DNA from: JAVKMO01 sp031539345
GTDB lineage: Bacteria; Bacteroidota; Bacteroidia; Chitinophagales; Chitinophagaceae
Length of the DNA: 64,000 bases
Reading direction: 5' to 3'
Assembly (NCBI GenBank): GCA_031539345.1
Contig: JAVKMO010000007.1
Coordinates: 124,001 to 188,000 of the forward strand
Shown here: piece by piece, positions 16,980 to 26,467 of the stretch
Numbering within the stretch: the stretch's first letter is position 1
Layout of the letters: every line of letters starts with the position of its first letter
Position numbers and translations under genes: made by a program
The notes under the pieces: model-generated
Database searches by the model: none
Told to the model about the DNA's origin: nothing
Seen by the model: only the letters and a program-made list of their open reading frames with translations

Positions 16980-18603
16980 ATTTTTACTCTCTATTTTTTC
17001 AGGCGTATTGTTAAGCCTTTCGTGGCCTTCATTTACATCTACAACGAGCATTGTTTTTATTGCTCTCATGCCTTTGCTTTTTATTGCAAAAGCGTGTAAA
17101 GAAGAAAATAAAATGTTTTGGGTTTATCCGATTATATCATTTTTTATTTGGAATTGTGGAACGATTGGTTGGATTTATTACGCTTCTTCTTATGGTGCTT
17201 TTGCAACGTTTTTGCTGAATGCTATTTTTATGAGCATTCCATTTTCACTGTTTTTTATCGTATATAAAAAAAATGTTCGTATCGGATTTTTATCTCTCAT
17301 TGCATTTTGGATGACGTTTGAAACGATTCATTTTCAATGGGACATTAGTTTCCCTTGGCTTACACTCGGCAATATTTTTGCAACACAAATCAAATGGGTG
17401 CAATGGTATGAATACACAGGTGTTGCAGGCGGAACATTGTGGATTGTATTGGCTAATATTTGTGTGTTTTTTACCGTCAATGCCTTTTTGCAACAAGAGA
17501 AAAAATGGAAAAAAACAGGTCTATTTTTCTTGTGTATCATAAGCATTCCGCTTCTTTTTTCTCATGCACTTTTTTTATTGAACAAAGAAAAAATTCAACA
17601 AAAAGAAAAATTCTTGGCAAGGTCTTCTCAAAAAAATATGCTATTAGTCCAACCGAATTATGATAGTTATACAGAAAAATTTGTTTTGTCAGAAGCAAGC
17701 CAATTAGACACGTGTTTACAACTTATCAAAAAACAAATCGACAGCAATACCATCACTGTTGTTTTACCAGAAACTGCGTTGGTCAATTCTTTGTGGGAAC
17801 ATGACGTATACAATCAAAGTGGCGTAAAACGCTTAGTCGATTTTTGTGTTCAGCACCCGCACATCAACATTATTTGTGGGGCAACAACAATGGCAGAGAA
17901 ACCAAGTTGGTTTAATAGTCCTGCGCTACGGAGGTATCCATCATACAAACTGTTGTATTATGAAGTGTATAATTCTGCCTTACACATCAATAGCGATAGC
18001 AATATTTTCTTTTATCATAAATCGCAACTTGTGCCTGGTGTAGAAAAAATGCCTTTCCAATCGTACTTGTCATTTTTGGATAATTTTATTATTGACCTTG
18101 GCGGCACAACGGGAACACTCGGCATACAAGACACGCCAACACTTTTCTCCTTACAAAAAAATCAACAAACACAAGTTGCCCCTTTGATTTGCTATGAAAG
18201 TATTTATGGCGCTTTTGTGAGTGAGTTTGTAAAAAAAGGTGCACAAGCACTTGTGATGATTACAAATGATGGTTGGTGGCATCAAACAGATGGCTATCGA
18301 CAACACGCATTATACACACAATTGCGTGCCATAGAAACACGACGTTATGTTTATCGCAGTGCCAACACGGGCATTAGCTTAGTGCTTAATCCACTTGGAG
18401 AACGCATTGACGCATTAGATTGGAATAAAAGAGGCATAATCAAAACTGCTATTATAGAAAATAGTGAACGGACTTTTTATGTTCGACACCCAGACCTTTT
18501 ATACATCGTGTCTGCGTACATTTCAATTGCATTGCTATTGCTTTTTGTAATTTTTCCTGTGGTACGCAAATCAAAATTTTTCAAAAAAAACTGTTGCTCA
18601 TAA
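16963..18603 (+). CDS. lnt: Apolipoprotein N-acyltransferase
   Basis: 546 residues. Six or so N-terminal membrane segments (1-205), then a nitrilase-like periplasmic domain (225-510) and a last membrane segment. The catalytic triad is visible: E270 in VVLPETALV, K353 in YHKSQLVPGVE, and C410 in PLICYES. Lnt adds the third acyl chain to lipoproteins; several putative lipoproteins are encoded in this window (39959, 48181). Start ATG is within dusB. Confidence 0.93.
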   Translation: MNKRHKFLLSIFSGVLLSLSWPSFTSTTSIVFIALMPLLFIAKACKEENKMFWVYPIISFFIWNCGTIGWIYYASSYGAFATFLLNAIFMSIPFSLFFIVYKKNVRIGFLSLIAFWMTFETIHFQWDISFPWLTLGNIFATQIKWVQWYEYTGVAGGTLWIVLANICVFFTVNAFLQQEKKWKKTGLFFLCIISIPLLFSHALFLLNKEKIQQKEKFLARSSQKNMLLVQPNYDSYTEKFVLSEASQLDTCLQLIKKQIDSNTITVVLPETALVNSLWEHDVYNQSGVKRLVDFCVQHPHINIICGATTMAEKPSWFNSPALRRYPSYKLLYYEVYNSALHINSDSNIFFYHKSQLVPGVEKMPFQSYLSFLDNFIIDLGGTTGTLGIQDTPTLFSLQKNQQTQVAPLICYESIYGAFVSEFVKKGAQALVMITNDGWWHQTDGYRQHALYTQLRAIETRRYVYRSANTGISLVLNPLGERIDALDWNKRGIIKTAIIENSERTFYVRHPDLLYIVSAYISIALLLLFVIFPVVRKSKFFKKNCCS

Positions 18604-18782
18604 AACTGCTTCATCTTTTAAACCCAAGCTCCTATTTTGTATCATTTGTCATAGAAGTGAAAATATTAACAATAGAATAACCATTTTGACAATTTATCGA
18701 ATTACTTAGGCGCAATGCAATTGAAAATAATACAGTATTGACATTTTTTATCCTTATTCACTTTTAAACAACCACTATTTTC

Positions 18783-20018
18783 ATGGCGATTCTAAAACCG
18801 TTTCAAGCACTTAGACCTTATCCACAATTTGCATCGGGGGTGGCTACACAACCGTATGATGTTGTCAATCGCAAAGAAGTGGCAGCAGAAGCAAAAAAAA
18901 ATCCGCTTACATTTTTTCAAGTTACACGTTCTGAATTTGCTTTTGATGAAAGCGAAAGTGCTTATAGCCAAAAAGTTTATGAACAAGCAAAAACAAATTT
19001 GCAGCAACTCATCAACAACAAAATATTATTTCAAGAAGCCTCTGCTTGCTTTTATATTTATGCCTTGACGATGAAAGGAAGAACCCAAATTGGTTTAGTT
19101 GGTTTGAGTAGCGTTGCTGATTATGAAGAAAACAAAATCAAAAAACACGAACTTACAAGGCCTGATAAAGAACAAGATAGAATCAATCACATTGCAACTA
19201 CAAAAGCACAAACAGGAAATGTATTTTTGGCTTACAAAAATGTGTCCGCGATAGACGATTTACTCCATCAATGGAAAGACATCCACACGGCGATTTATGA
19301 TATTACAACAAGCGACGATGTTCGACACGCTATTTGGGTGATTGATGAACAAAAAGAAATTACTGCCATTGAATATTTATTTGCAACAAAAGTACCTCAT
19401 ACTTACATTGCTGATGGGCACCACAGAGCAGCGTCTGCGGCAAAAGTTTTTGCACAAACAAAAACAGAAAAAGCAAAGCATTTTTTGACTACGCTATTTC
19501 CTGCCAACCAACTACATATCATGGATTACAACCGTTTAGTCAAAGACTTGAACGGACATAGCGAAGAGCAATTTTTAAAATTAGTGTCACAAGACTTTAT
19601 CGTAACAAAAAAAAACAGTCCTGCAATACCTACCAACGCTAAAGAATTTGGCATGTATATAAATGGCATATGGTACACTTTATTGGCACAAGAACATACG
19701 TATGAAAATAAAAATACAATCGAAAAATTAAATGTCAGCATTTTACAAACTGCGTTGTTGCAACCCATTTTAAATATTGATGACCCACGAACAAATCAAC
19801 GCATTGATTTTGCTGGTGGCATACGAGGTTGGCAAGAATTGGTTCAACGCGTGGATAACAAAGATTGTGTTGTAGCGTTTATGATTTACCCCATTACCAT
19901 GGATGAATTGTTTGCAGTTGCAGATGAAGAAAAAATTATGCCTCCCAAAAGCACTTGGTTTGAACCCAAATTAAGAGATGGATTACTCACAAATTTAATT
20001 GGCGATTACTCGTTTTAA
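18783..20018 (+). CDS. DUF1015 family protein
   Basis: 411 residues matching the DUF1015 family in layout: N-terminal FQALRPYPQFA ... QPYDVVN, KNPLTFFQVTRSE near residue 40, and the conserved YIADGHHRAASA at about 207-218, a motif that resembles a ParB/sulfiredoxin-like phosphate-handling site. The function is not established; relatives often sit near serine biosynthesis genes. Here it stands between lnt and a PorP/SprF gene, which gives no clue. A 179-base gap precedes it. Confidence 0.82.
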   Translation: MAILKPFQALRPYPQFASGVATQPYDVVNRKEVAAEAKKNPLTFFQVTRSEFAFDESESAYSQKVYEQAKTNLQQLINNKILFQEASACFYIYALTMKGRTQIGLVGLSSVADYEENKIKKHELTRPDKEQDRINHIATTKAQTGNVFLAYKNVSAIDDLLHQWKDIHTAIYDITTSDDVRHAIWVIDEQKEITAIEYLFATKVPHTYIADGHHRAASAAKVFAQTKTEKAKHFLTTLFPANQLHIMDYNRLVKDLNGHSEEQFLKLVSQDFIVTKKNSPAIPTNAKEFGMYINGIWYTLLAQEHTYENKNTIEKLNVSILQTALLQPILNIDDPRTNQRIDFAGGIRGWQELVQRVDNKDCVVAFMIYPITMDELFAVADEEKIMPPKSTWFEPKLRDGLLTNLIGDYSF

Positions 20019-20024
20019 TATTTT

Positions 20025-21080
20025 ATGCGTTTTTGTTTTCGTACTTATTTGTTGTGTTTGTTGTTTTTTGTACAAGATTTTATTGTGCAAGGACAAGGCA
20101 TTCATTTTAGTCAAATCGATCAAATTCCTCTGTTTTTAAATCCTGCATTAACAGGTAATAACCAAGAGGTTGATTTTCGATTTGGGGCAAACTATCGAGA
20201 TCAAGAAAGTATATCCTCAACCGTTTTTAAAACGTATAATGTGTGGTCTGACATGGCTATTCAGCCTACCATTTTAGGCAACGGATGGCTTGGGGTCGGT
20301 ATGCTATTGGCACAAGACAAAGTAAATGCAACGCTTTTAGATAAAACACAAGTTATTCTCAATACGGCATATCATCAGACATTAAACAATGATGATGTAT
20401 TGAGCATCGGTGGCACATTTCAATATACGTTCAACAAACTCAACACAAGCGAATTGGTTTATGAAGACCAATGGAACGGTTTGATTTATGACCGAAATAT
20501 TCCTTCGCAAGATGTATTATTTAAAAACACACAATCGTATTCTTTAGGTGTTGGTATTGCATATTTAAAATTGTGGAGCGATGTTGCGAACACGACAATT
20601 GGTGCTAGCGTTACAAATATCAATCATCCGCAACAAAGCTTTATCGATCAGCTTGGAATAGCGAAAACACAAATCAATACAAATGCAACAACCACTCCGT
20701 TTCGTTATCATTTTTATGTCAATAATGTGTGGCAAATCAATGAACAACTCACCAATAAAACGAACGCCTACTTTGCCTTACAAGGCACCGCATCTGAAAC
20801 AGTTATTGGTTCATATTTTAAATATGCAACCTACGAAGGCAGTCCAGTTTCCATGCTTTTCGGCTTGTCTCATCGCGTTGGTGCATCGGCTATTTTTTTA
20901 GGCGGGTTAGAAATCGGGCGAGCACAATTTATGCTCAGTTATGACAGCAATTTCAACACCACAAGAAGCGGCGTATTTTATCACAGTGCGTTAGAATTAT
21001 CAACAATTATCAAAGGCAATTTTTTCTCTTATGAAAAAGGTTCGTATTCTCGCAACAGACGAATTCGATGTCAATTTTAA
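20025..21080 (+). CDS. PorP/SprF family type IX secretion system membrane protein
   Basis: 351 residues with a signal peptide (hydrophobic core LLCLLFFVQDFIV, then QGIHFSQ). The conserved opening of the family, HFSQIDQIPLFLNPALTG, is at about 27-44, followed by RFGANYRDQ and a series of beta strands of an outer membrane barrel. PorP/SprF proteins belong to the T9SS trans-envelope or gliding modules. No PorK-L-M-N genes are adjacent, as is usual for the extra paralogues that accompany secreted adhesins. Confidence 0.85.
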   Translation: MRFCFRTYLLCLLFFVQDFIVQGQGIHFSQIDQIPLFLNPALTGNNQEVDFRFGANYRDQESISSTVFKTYNVWSDMAIQPTILGNGWLGVGMLLAQDKVNATLLDKTQVILNTAYHQTLNNDDVLSIGGTFQYTFNKLNTSELVYEDQWNGLIYDRNIPSQDVLFKNTQSYSLGVGIAYLKLWSDVANTTIGASVTNINHPQQSFIDQLGIAKTQINTNATTTPFRYHFYVNNVWQINEQLTNKTNAYFALQGTASETVIGSYFKYATYEGSPVSMLFGLSHRVGASAIFLGGLEIGRAQFMLSYDSNFNTTRSGVFYHSALELSTIIKGNFFSYEKGSYSRNRRIRCQF

Positions 21081-21089
21081 ATCATACCC

Positions 21090-21446
21090 ATGCAACCAGA
21101 AAGTAAAAAACAACAACAATTAGCAACGCTCATTCAAGAAGAACTGAATCTCATTTTTACGCTCTTAAACTTGAATATGGTGGGAGGACAAATGGTGTCT
21201 ATCACAAGTATAAAAATGATGCCTGACCTGTTAGAAGCTCGTATTTATCTGAGCATTTATCCATTCAAGAATGAACTTGAAATGATGGAAAAGATAAAAA
21301 CAAATCAGTGGAGCATAAAAAAACACTTAGTCGTTAAAATCAAAAATCAAGTGAGACGCATTCCTACACTTCATTTTTTTATTGATGATTCGTTAGAACA
21401 CATGTATAAAATGGAAAATCTATTTCAGCAAATTAAACGAGTATAA
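21090..21446 (+). CDS. rbfA: 30S ribosome-binding factor A
   Basis: 118 residues with the KH-like fold of RbfA: helical start (QQLATLIQEELNLIF), the strand region VSITSIKMMPDLLEARIYLSIYP, and the closing RRIPTLHFFIDDSLEHMYKMENLF (about 87-110), whose D-x-S/L-E pattern is diagnostic. RbfA helps 16S rRNA 5' end maturation and cold adaptation. Convergent with the thioredoxin-like gene. Confidence 0.9.
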   Translation: MQPESKKQQQLATLIQEELNLIFTLLNLNMVGGQMVSITSIKMMPDLLEARIYLSIYPFKNELEMMEKIKTNQWSIKKHLVVKIKNQVRRIPTLHFFIDDSLEHMYKMENLFQQIKRV

Positions 21447-21449
21447 CAA

Positions 21450-21477
21450 ACAATACTGCATCAAACAAATGTATTGT
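21450..21477. terminator. Weak hairpin between convergent genes
   Basis: ACAATAC (21450-21456) pairs with GTATTGT (21471-21477) around a 14-base loop, between the converging rbfA and thioredoxin-like genes. No T-run follows on either strand, so termination is only suggested. Confidence 0.35.
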
Positions 21478-21486
21478 ATTAAGTCT

Positions 21487-22731
21487 TTAATTGACGACAT
21501 GAATATCTCTAAGTGCGAGAGATTTTTTTAATAAAATACCATAACCGTCTAATAATTCTTTTTTCAGCGTTTCGATATTTTTGTAATGCAAATCCCATTC
21601 ATAAAAAGAAGTATCCGTCTCATCATCATTGATGACGATTGTTGTTAATTCGTTCCCTAATACAGACAACATTTTTTTTATCGTCATTTGAGTTGCTGTT
21701 ATTTTTTCTTCATCAATCATATACTCTTGTGCAAGAGTCGATTCATTCAAATTATTTTTGACTTGAAAAGTTGTTTTTTTATCTATGCGTTTGAACAACC
21801 AACTATGAAATATTCTTTTTGACCTGCCAATTTTAATGCCATATTTTTTTTTCAAAAAGTCAATTATTTTATGCGACTGCTTTGTCCATATTTCTTCATT
21901 TGCATTGACTTGTATGAAAATATTTTTGTTTGGGTTTACATGAATTTGGTGCTTTGAAACGCCATATAACTGTTCTAAAAAATCTCCAATTCGGCCATTA
22001 AAAGAAACTTGATTATTATCAATTACAAATCTCACTTCTCGGTTGTCACTATCGACAACAGAAAAAGAATCGATGGTAATTTTTGATATTGGTGGATCAA
22101 CTGATACTGTTGATATAGGTGCTTGACCAATAGGTATAGATTTCGGTGGTATTTCTGTTTGCTTAGTTATTCGTTCTACCTGCGATGATGGTTTTAAAAT
22201 ATAATAGTCACTTATTTTTTTTGTATGAAAAGCTGCCTGTTGATAAATATCAAGAAAGCGTTGTTCTGTCATATCACTTGGATGACCAGACCAAATAATT
22301 TTTCCAGCAGAATTGAGTAACATGGAAGAAGGCAAAGATTCAATGTGATACCGATTAAATGTTTCACTATTCGCATCAGCAATCACCATAAGGTTCATTT
22401 TCATTTTTTCTACGTGCAACCTAATTTGATTTTCATCTTCATTAGAAATCGACATCACAAACACTTTATCTTTATGCTTATTTTGAAAAATTTCTAATTG
22501 TTGATTGGCAAAATCACAAGGCACACACCATGTTGCCCAAAAATCAACAAAAATTAATTTCTGATTTTGATACGTAGCAATTTTATTTTCTTGAATAACA
22601 GCTGAAATTATCAACGGCTGTGCAACACAATTATTATTTGCATAAAAAGAAAGAAGTAGAATCAAAAATAAATAAGACGAACTTATCTTTAATTGACATG
22701 AGCGAAAAAAATTTGTTGCTACAAAAAGCAT
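21487..22731 (-). CDS. Exported thioredoxin-like protein with DUF3738/TIGR03435-type C-terminal domain
   Basis: 414 residues. Signal peptide or membrane anchor at about 15-37; TlpA-like thioredoxin domain at about 45-170 with the redox motif FWATWCVPC and the cis-proline region ESLPSSM; then a linker and a C-terminal part (about 230-414) that follows the TIGR03435/DUF3738 pattern: DFLEQLYGV, and near the end TIKKMLSVLGNEL ... SFYEWDLHY ... LKKELLDGYGILLKK. The thioredoxin part likely acts on periplasmic disulfides. Its ATG shares a base with the ftsZ stop (TAATG), so it is translationally coupled to ftsZ as the last gene of the division cluster. Confidence 0.78.
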   Translation of the reverse strand: MLFVATNFFRSCQLKISSSYLFLILLLSFYANNNCVAQPLIISAVIQENKIATYQNQKLIFVDFWATWCVPCDFANQQLEIFQNKHKDKVFVMSISNEDENQIRLHVEKMKMNLMVIADANSETFNRYHIESLPSSMLLNSAGKIIWSGHPSDMTEQRFLDIYQQAAFHTKKISDYYILKPSSQVERITKQTEIPPKSIPIGQAPISTVSVDPPISKITIDSFSVVDSDNREVRFVIDNNQVSFNGRIGDFLEQLYGVSKHQIHVNPNKNIFIQVNANEEIWTKQSHKIIDFLKKKYGIKIGRSKRIFHSWLFKRIDKKTTFQVKNNLNESTLAQEYMIDEEKITATQMTIKKMLSVLGNELTTIVINDDETDTSFYEWDLHYKNIETLKKELLDGYGILLKKSLALRDIHVVN

Positions 22732-24194
22732 TAGTCTAAATTTTTTCTGTCATAAATGCTATCGTATTCATTGTTTTTATTCAAAGACATCGTTGCCTGG
22801 TTATCTTTTTCTATTCGATAGGTATTTCGTTCTTCGGTGTCTGGCGATTTTTTAGTAACAGAAAAATTAATTTCTGAAATATCTTTTTGAATAAAAATTT
22901 GGCTATGAATAGTATTCAAATTTTGATTACCTGCATACGGTTCAAACTGTTTTGCTCTGTCTTGTTTTTGTGTTTCATGATATTGCACATACTGTTTTTC
23001 AGTAGCTTCATTGTCAAGTTGAAGTATCAATTCTGTTAGAGAAACTTCATCTTGTTCTGCATGCATTTCTACTAATGGTGTATTGTCTATTGGTTCGCTT
23101 TCGGGTTCACGGATTGTGTCAATATGTTGGTTATTTTGTTTTGGCTGAATTGTTTTTGCTTGTGCATAATCATCTTTCGGTTGCAAAGACAAAATTTCTG
23201 GTTCTTTACTTGCATGATGATTTGAGGCTTCATTATCAAAGCCAGTAACAATGAGCGTAATACTTATTTCATCGTCATAATTTTCATTATGAGCCAATCC
23301 TAAAAACAAGTTGGCATCAACACCTACTTGATCTAAAATTTGTTTTTGAATGATTTCAATTTCATCAGACGTAATTTCATGTTGACCAGGTGACGTTGTA
23401 ATATTCAATAAAATTTGTTGTGCTCCACTAATGTCAGAACTGTCTAACAAAGGTGAATTGAGTGCTTCTTCGGCTACTTTATATGCACGATTTTCTCCTC
23501 GTTCTGTTGCTACTCCCATAATGGCAATGCCTCCGTTTTTCATTACAGTAACAACGTCTGCAAAATCAACGTTAATTGTTCCTGTATTGTAAATAACATT
23601 CGTTATGGAAAGAATGGCATTGGCTACAACATCATCTACTTTTGAAAATGCTTCTGATACACGCAAACTACCAAAGTGTTGTCGAATTTTATCATTATTA
23701 ACAACTATGATAATATCGACGTGTTTTTTCAATTCATTGATGCCTTCGTTGGCTGCTTGTATTCTTTTTCTTCCTTCATAACTAAAAGGGGTTGTTACAA
23801 CAGCAACGGTTAAAATGCCAAGTTCTTTACAAATTTGTGCAACCACGGGCGCACCGCCAGTGCCTGTTCCTCCGCCCATACCGGCAGTAATAAAAACCAT
23901 TTTAATATCTTTTTTCAAAATATTAACAACGTCTTCTTTGCTTTCTATTGTTGCATTTTCGCCAACCTTAGGATTAAATCCTGCCCCAAGCCCTCTGGTT
24001 AAATTGGGTCCCAATTGAATTTTATTTTCAACATTACTTTTATCTAATACTTGGGCATCTGTATTACAAATCAAATATTTTACTCCATTCAATCCTTGAC
24101 GGTGCATATAATTTACGGCATTGTTTCCGCCTCCACCAATACCAACAACTAAAATCATTGCATTGTTTGGCGGGGTTATTTCAAACTGGATCAT
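22731..24194 (-). CDS. ftsZ: Cell division protein FtsZ
   Basis: 487 residues, tubulin-like GTPase that forms the Z-ring. The GTP-binding signature GGGTGTG is at 107-113, the start VVGIGGGGNNAVN at 16-28, and the T7 synergy loop NVDFADV at about 207. The globular domain ends near 325; the remaining 160 residues are an acidic, Gln-rich linker. The extreme C-terminus (NNEYDSIYDRKNLD) differs from the classical conserved peptide that binds FtsA. 38 bases separate it from ftsA. Confidence 0.97.
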   Translation of the reverse strand: MIQFEITPPNNAMILVVGIGGGGNNAVNYMHRQGLNGVKYLICNTDAQVLDKSNVENKIQLGPNLTRGLGAGFNPKVGENATIESKEDVVNILKKDIKMVFITAGMGGGTGTGGAPVVAQICKELGILTVAVVTTPFSYEGRKRIQAANEGINELKKHVDIIIVVNNDKIRQHFGSLRVSEAFSKVDDVVANAILSITNVIYNTGTINVDFADVVTVMKNGGIAIMGVATERGENRAYKVAEEALNSPLLDSSDISGAQQILLNITTSPGQHEITSDEIEIIQKQILDQVGVDANLFLGLAHNENYDDEISITLIVTGFDNEASNHHASKEPEILSLQPKDDYAQAKTIQPKQNNQHIDTIREPESEPIDNTPLVEMHAEQDEVSLTELILQLDNEATEKQYVQYHETQKQDRAKQFEPYAGNQNLNTIHSQIFIQKDISEINFSVTKKSPDTEERNTYRIEKDNQATMSLNKNNEYDSIYDRKNLD

Positions 24195-24232
24195 AATTTT
24201 TATTTTAAAGGGTAATAAAAAATTGTAAAGGG

Positions 24233-25696
24233 TTAAAATTTTTCGTCTGTTTCATTAAATTCTCCTTTAACAGTATCTGAAATTTTTGTAAAAAAATCAA
24301 AAATAGACGACTTGTGTGAGCGTTCTGTTTTTGTCAAAGAAGGCGTTGTGGCTATGTTTGTTGTAACTTGAATTTGTTGTTCAGACACAAGTGGACTTTG
24401 GTTTTCAGCACTTGTTTCTTTCAATTCTTCTTCTTGTTGTTCTTCTTGTTCTATCAACTCATGTTTAGCCAATTGTACTAATTGGTTATCATACAATTCA
24501 AATCCATATAAAATTAAACCGTAACAAGTTGCATTTTCTGGCTTTGCGAGGCTTTCATCATAACCTGCCGCCAAGTGTTCATTCGGATGTCCAATTTGTG
24601 CTTCTAAACAAGTTTCATGTGCAATAAGAGGAATCAAATGTGAAAGTAAAGAGCTACCTCCTGTAACGACAAGCCCACCTCGCATTTGTGCTGTATCAAT
24701 TTGATGATCTCGTAAGTTGGCATTGATATGCTGAATAATCAATTTTGCAGAATCATAAATATTGTGAGACAAAGCACTCAAACTAATCCTACTTTCAGGA
24801 GCACCCTTTTCTCTTCTTAAATTGACAAAAGCACCTTGTCGAACCATATCTGGCAAACAAGATCCAAATTGAATTTTTAAATCTTCGGCTTCTTCAATAC
24901 GAAAAACTTTTAAGGTGTTGTAAATATTACGCGTAATAAAATTACCAGCAAAATTGATAACAGACGTGTGGGCTAAACAGCCATCTTGAAACACTGCCAT
25001 GTCTGTTGTTCCGCCTCCAATATCAACAACAACAACGCCTCCTTTTTTATACGAATCGTCTAACACGGCACGTGCAGACGCTAAAGGTTGCAAATATAAT
25101 TCACCAATTTTCAAACCTGCTTTTTCTACAGCCTTACAAATTTTTGCAATTTCTTCTTGGTTACCCGTAATGATATGATACACAACATCAACCTTTCTCC
25201 CTCCACAACCAACAGGATCATTAACGACATGTCGATTATCTATTTTATAGTTTTTGGGAATGACATTGATAATTTTATCACCTGGTAAAACATAATTATC
25301 GTACTGTTTTTTTCGATATTCTTCAATTTCTTCAAAAGTGATTTCATTGTCCGTATGCGGTCTGTTGATGCTTACTTTTTCTTGTTTACAAGAAATATGC
25401 CGTCCTGCAATTCCCACAATCACTTCGCTAATACCCGCATATTCTTTTGTTTCTGCATTGTAAAAAGCACCTTTATTAGATTCATAACAACGTTGCAAAG
25501 CTGTTTTAATTGACGCTGCAACATCTATAATATTAACAACTTCAGCCTCATTCATACCTTTAGAATCTGCCTTTCCATAGGCAATGGTTTCAATTTTTCC
25601 ATATTCATTACGTCGTCCAACGGTAATAATTGTTTTTGTTGTTCCAATGTCTAAGCCTGCGATAATGGGCTGAGTGTTGATGTTGTTGTTTTTCAT
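24233..25696 (-). CDS. ftsA: Cell division protein FtsA
   Basis: 487 residues, actin-like ATPase that anchors FtsZ to the membrane. Phosphate-1 motif IAGLDIGTTKTIITVG at 12-27, phosphate-2 VVVDIGGGTTDMAVF near 220, adenosine motif VVTGGSSLL near 350. The C-terminal segment (from about 415) is Glu/Gln-rich with a final Phe-rich helix (SSIFDFFTKISDTVKG) that could be the membrane-targeting amphipathic helix. Starts 12 bases after ftsQ. Confidence 0.95.
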   Translation of the reverse strand: MKNNNINTQPIIAGLDIGTTKTIITVGRRNEYGKIETIAYGKADSKGMNEAEVVNIIDVAASIKTALQRCYESNKGAFYNAETKEYAGISEVIVGIAGRHISCKQEKVSINRPHTDNEITFEEIEEYRKKQYDNYVLPGDKIINVIPKNYKIDNRHVVNDPVGCGGRKVDVVYHIITGNQEEIAKICKAVEKAGLKIGELYLQPLASARAVLDDSYKKGGVVVVDIGGGTTDMAVFQDGCLAHTSVINFAGNFITRNIYNTLKVFRIEEAEDLKIQFGSCLPDMVRQGAFVNLRREKGAPESRISLSALSHNIYDSAKLIIQHINANLRDHQIDTAQMRGGLVVTGGSSLLSHLIPLIAHETCLEAQIGHPNEHLAAGYDESLAKPENATCYGLILYGFELYDNQLVQLAKHELIEQEEQQEEELKETSAENQSPLVSEQQIQVTTNIATTPSLTKTERSHKSSIFDFFTKISDTVKGEFNETDEKF

Positions 25697-25708
25697 GTTA
25701 TTCTTATT

Positions 25709-26467
25709 TTAATTGTTAATGCCTATGATTTGATTTTTGTATTGAACGTTAATAGCTGAAAAATGGAGTTGATGTTGTGTTGCATAACGTTGAAAAAAAA
25801 GTGCTTTGTCTAATTTTCTTTTGTAATTTTCTATATCACCCAAAATGAACGTAAAAGTGGGTTGATACGTATAAAGCCTTATAGATTCTGGGTTTTCAAA
25901 ATCAACATAAAACGATTTTTGTTTCCATATAGTGTCTTCAGAAAAATAGTTTCCTAGTACAGCCAAATTTTTGAGAAAAATTTGGTTGATACTATCATGC
26001 GGAATAATTGGCACATGAATAGCCAAGGGCAATTGAATTTGTGTTTGCTCTGGCAAAGCAAGTGCTTCACCGTTTTGATTGACATAATACATTTGTTGAT
26101 TAGTTGCCAACACTTTAATGCTTGGTCTTTTAAAGGTAAGATGTAGTATCAATGCTTGATGCAAAACATACACATTTGCTTTTTCTATCCATGTATGGCG
26201 ACGTAATTTTTGCTCTACACTATCAATATGTTGAACAAAAAAAGTTTCATTTTTCATTTCATTGACTTCCTTTTTTAATATCTGTAAAATATAGTCTTTT
26301 GAATACACTTGGAATGAATCTGCAAATTGAATTTCAATTTTTGTAATTTTTTCTTGCTCATCTGTACATAAAATATAAACCCAAATACCCACACCAATAG
26401 CAATAAGAGCAAGGCTCAGCCAGCGTTTTATCTTTATTTGAGTTCTATGTGTTAAACCAAACATCAT
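25709..26467 (-). CDS. ftsQ: Cell division protein FtsQ
   Basis: 252 residues: short cytoplasmic tail, one membrane helix (about 15-35, LSLALIAIGVGIWVYILC), then a periplasmic POTRA-like domain (FQVYSKDYILQILKK) and beta domain. The R-x-x-W-I-E-K-A-x-V pattern (RRHTWIEKANVYV, about 90-102) is typical of FtsQ/DivIB. It links early and late divisome proteins. Its ATG overlaps the murG-murC stop by four bases. Confidence 0.88.
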   Translation of the reverse strand: MMFGLTHRTQIKIKRWLSLALIAIGVGIWVYILCTDEQEKITKIEIQFADSFQVYSKDYILQILKKEVNEMKNETFFVQHIDSVEQKLRRHTWIEKANVYVLHQALILHLTFKRPSIKVLATNQQMYYVNQNGEALALPEQTQIQLPLAIHVPIIPHDSINQIFLKNLAVLGNYFSEDTIWKQKSFYVDFENPESIRLYTYQPTFTFILGDIENYKRKLDKALFFQRYATQHQLHFSAINVQYKNQIIGINN

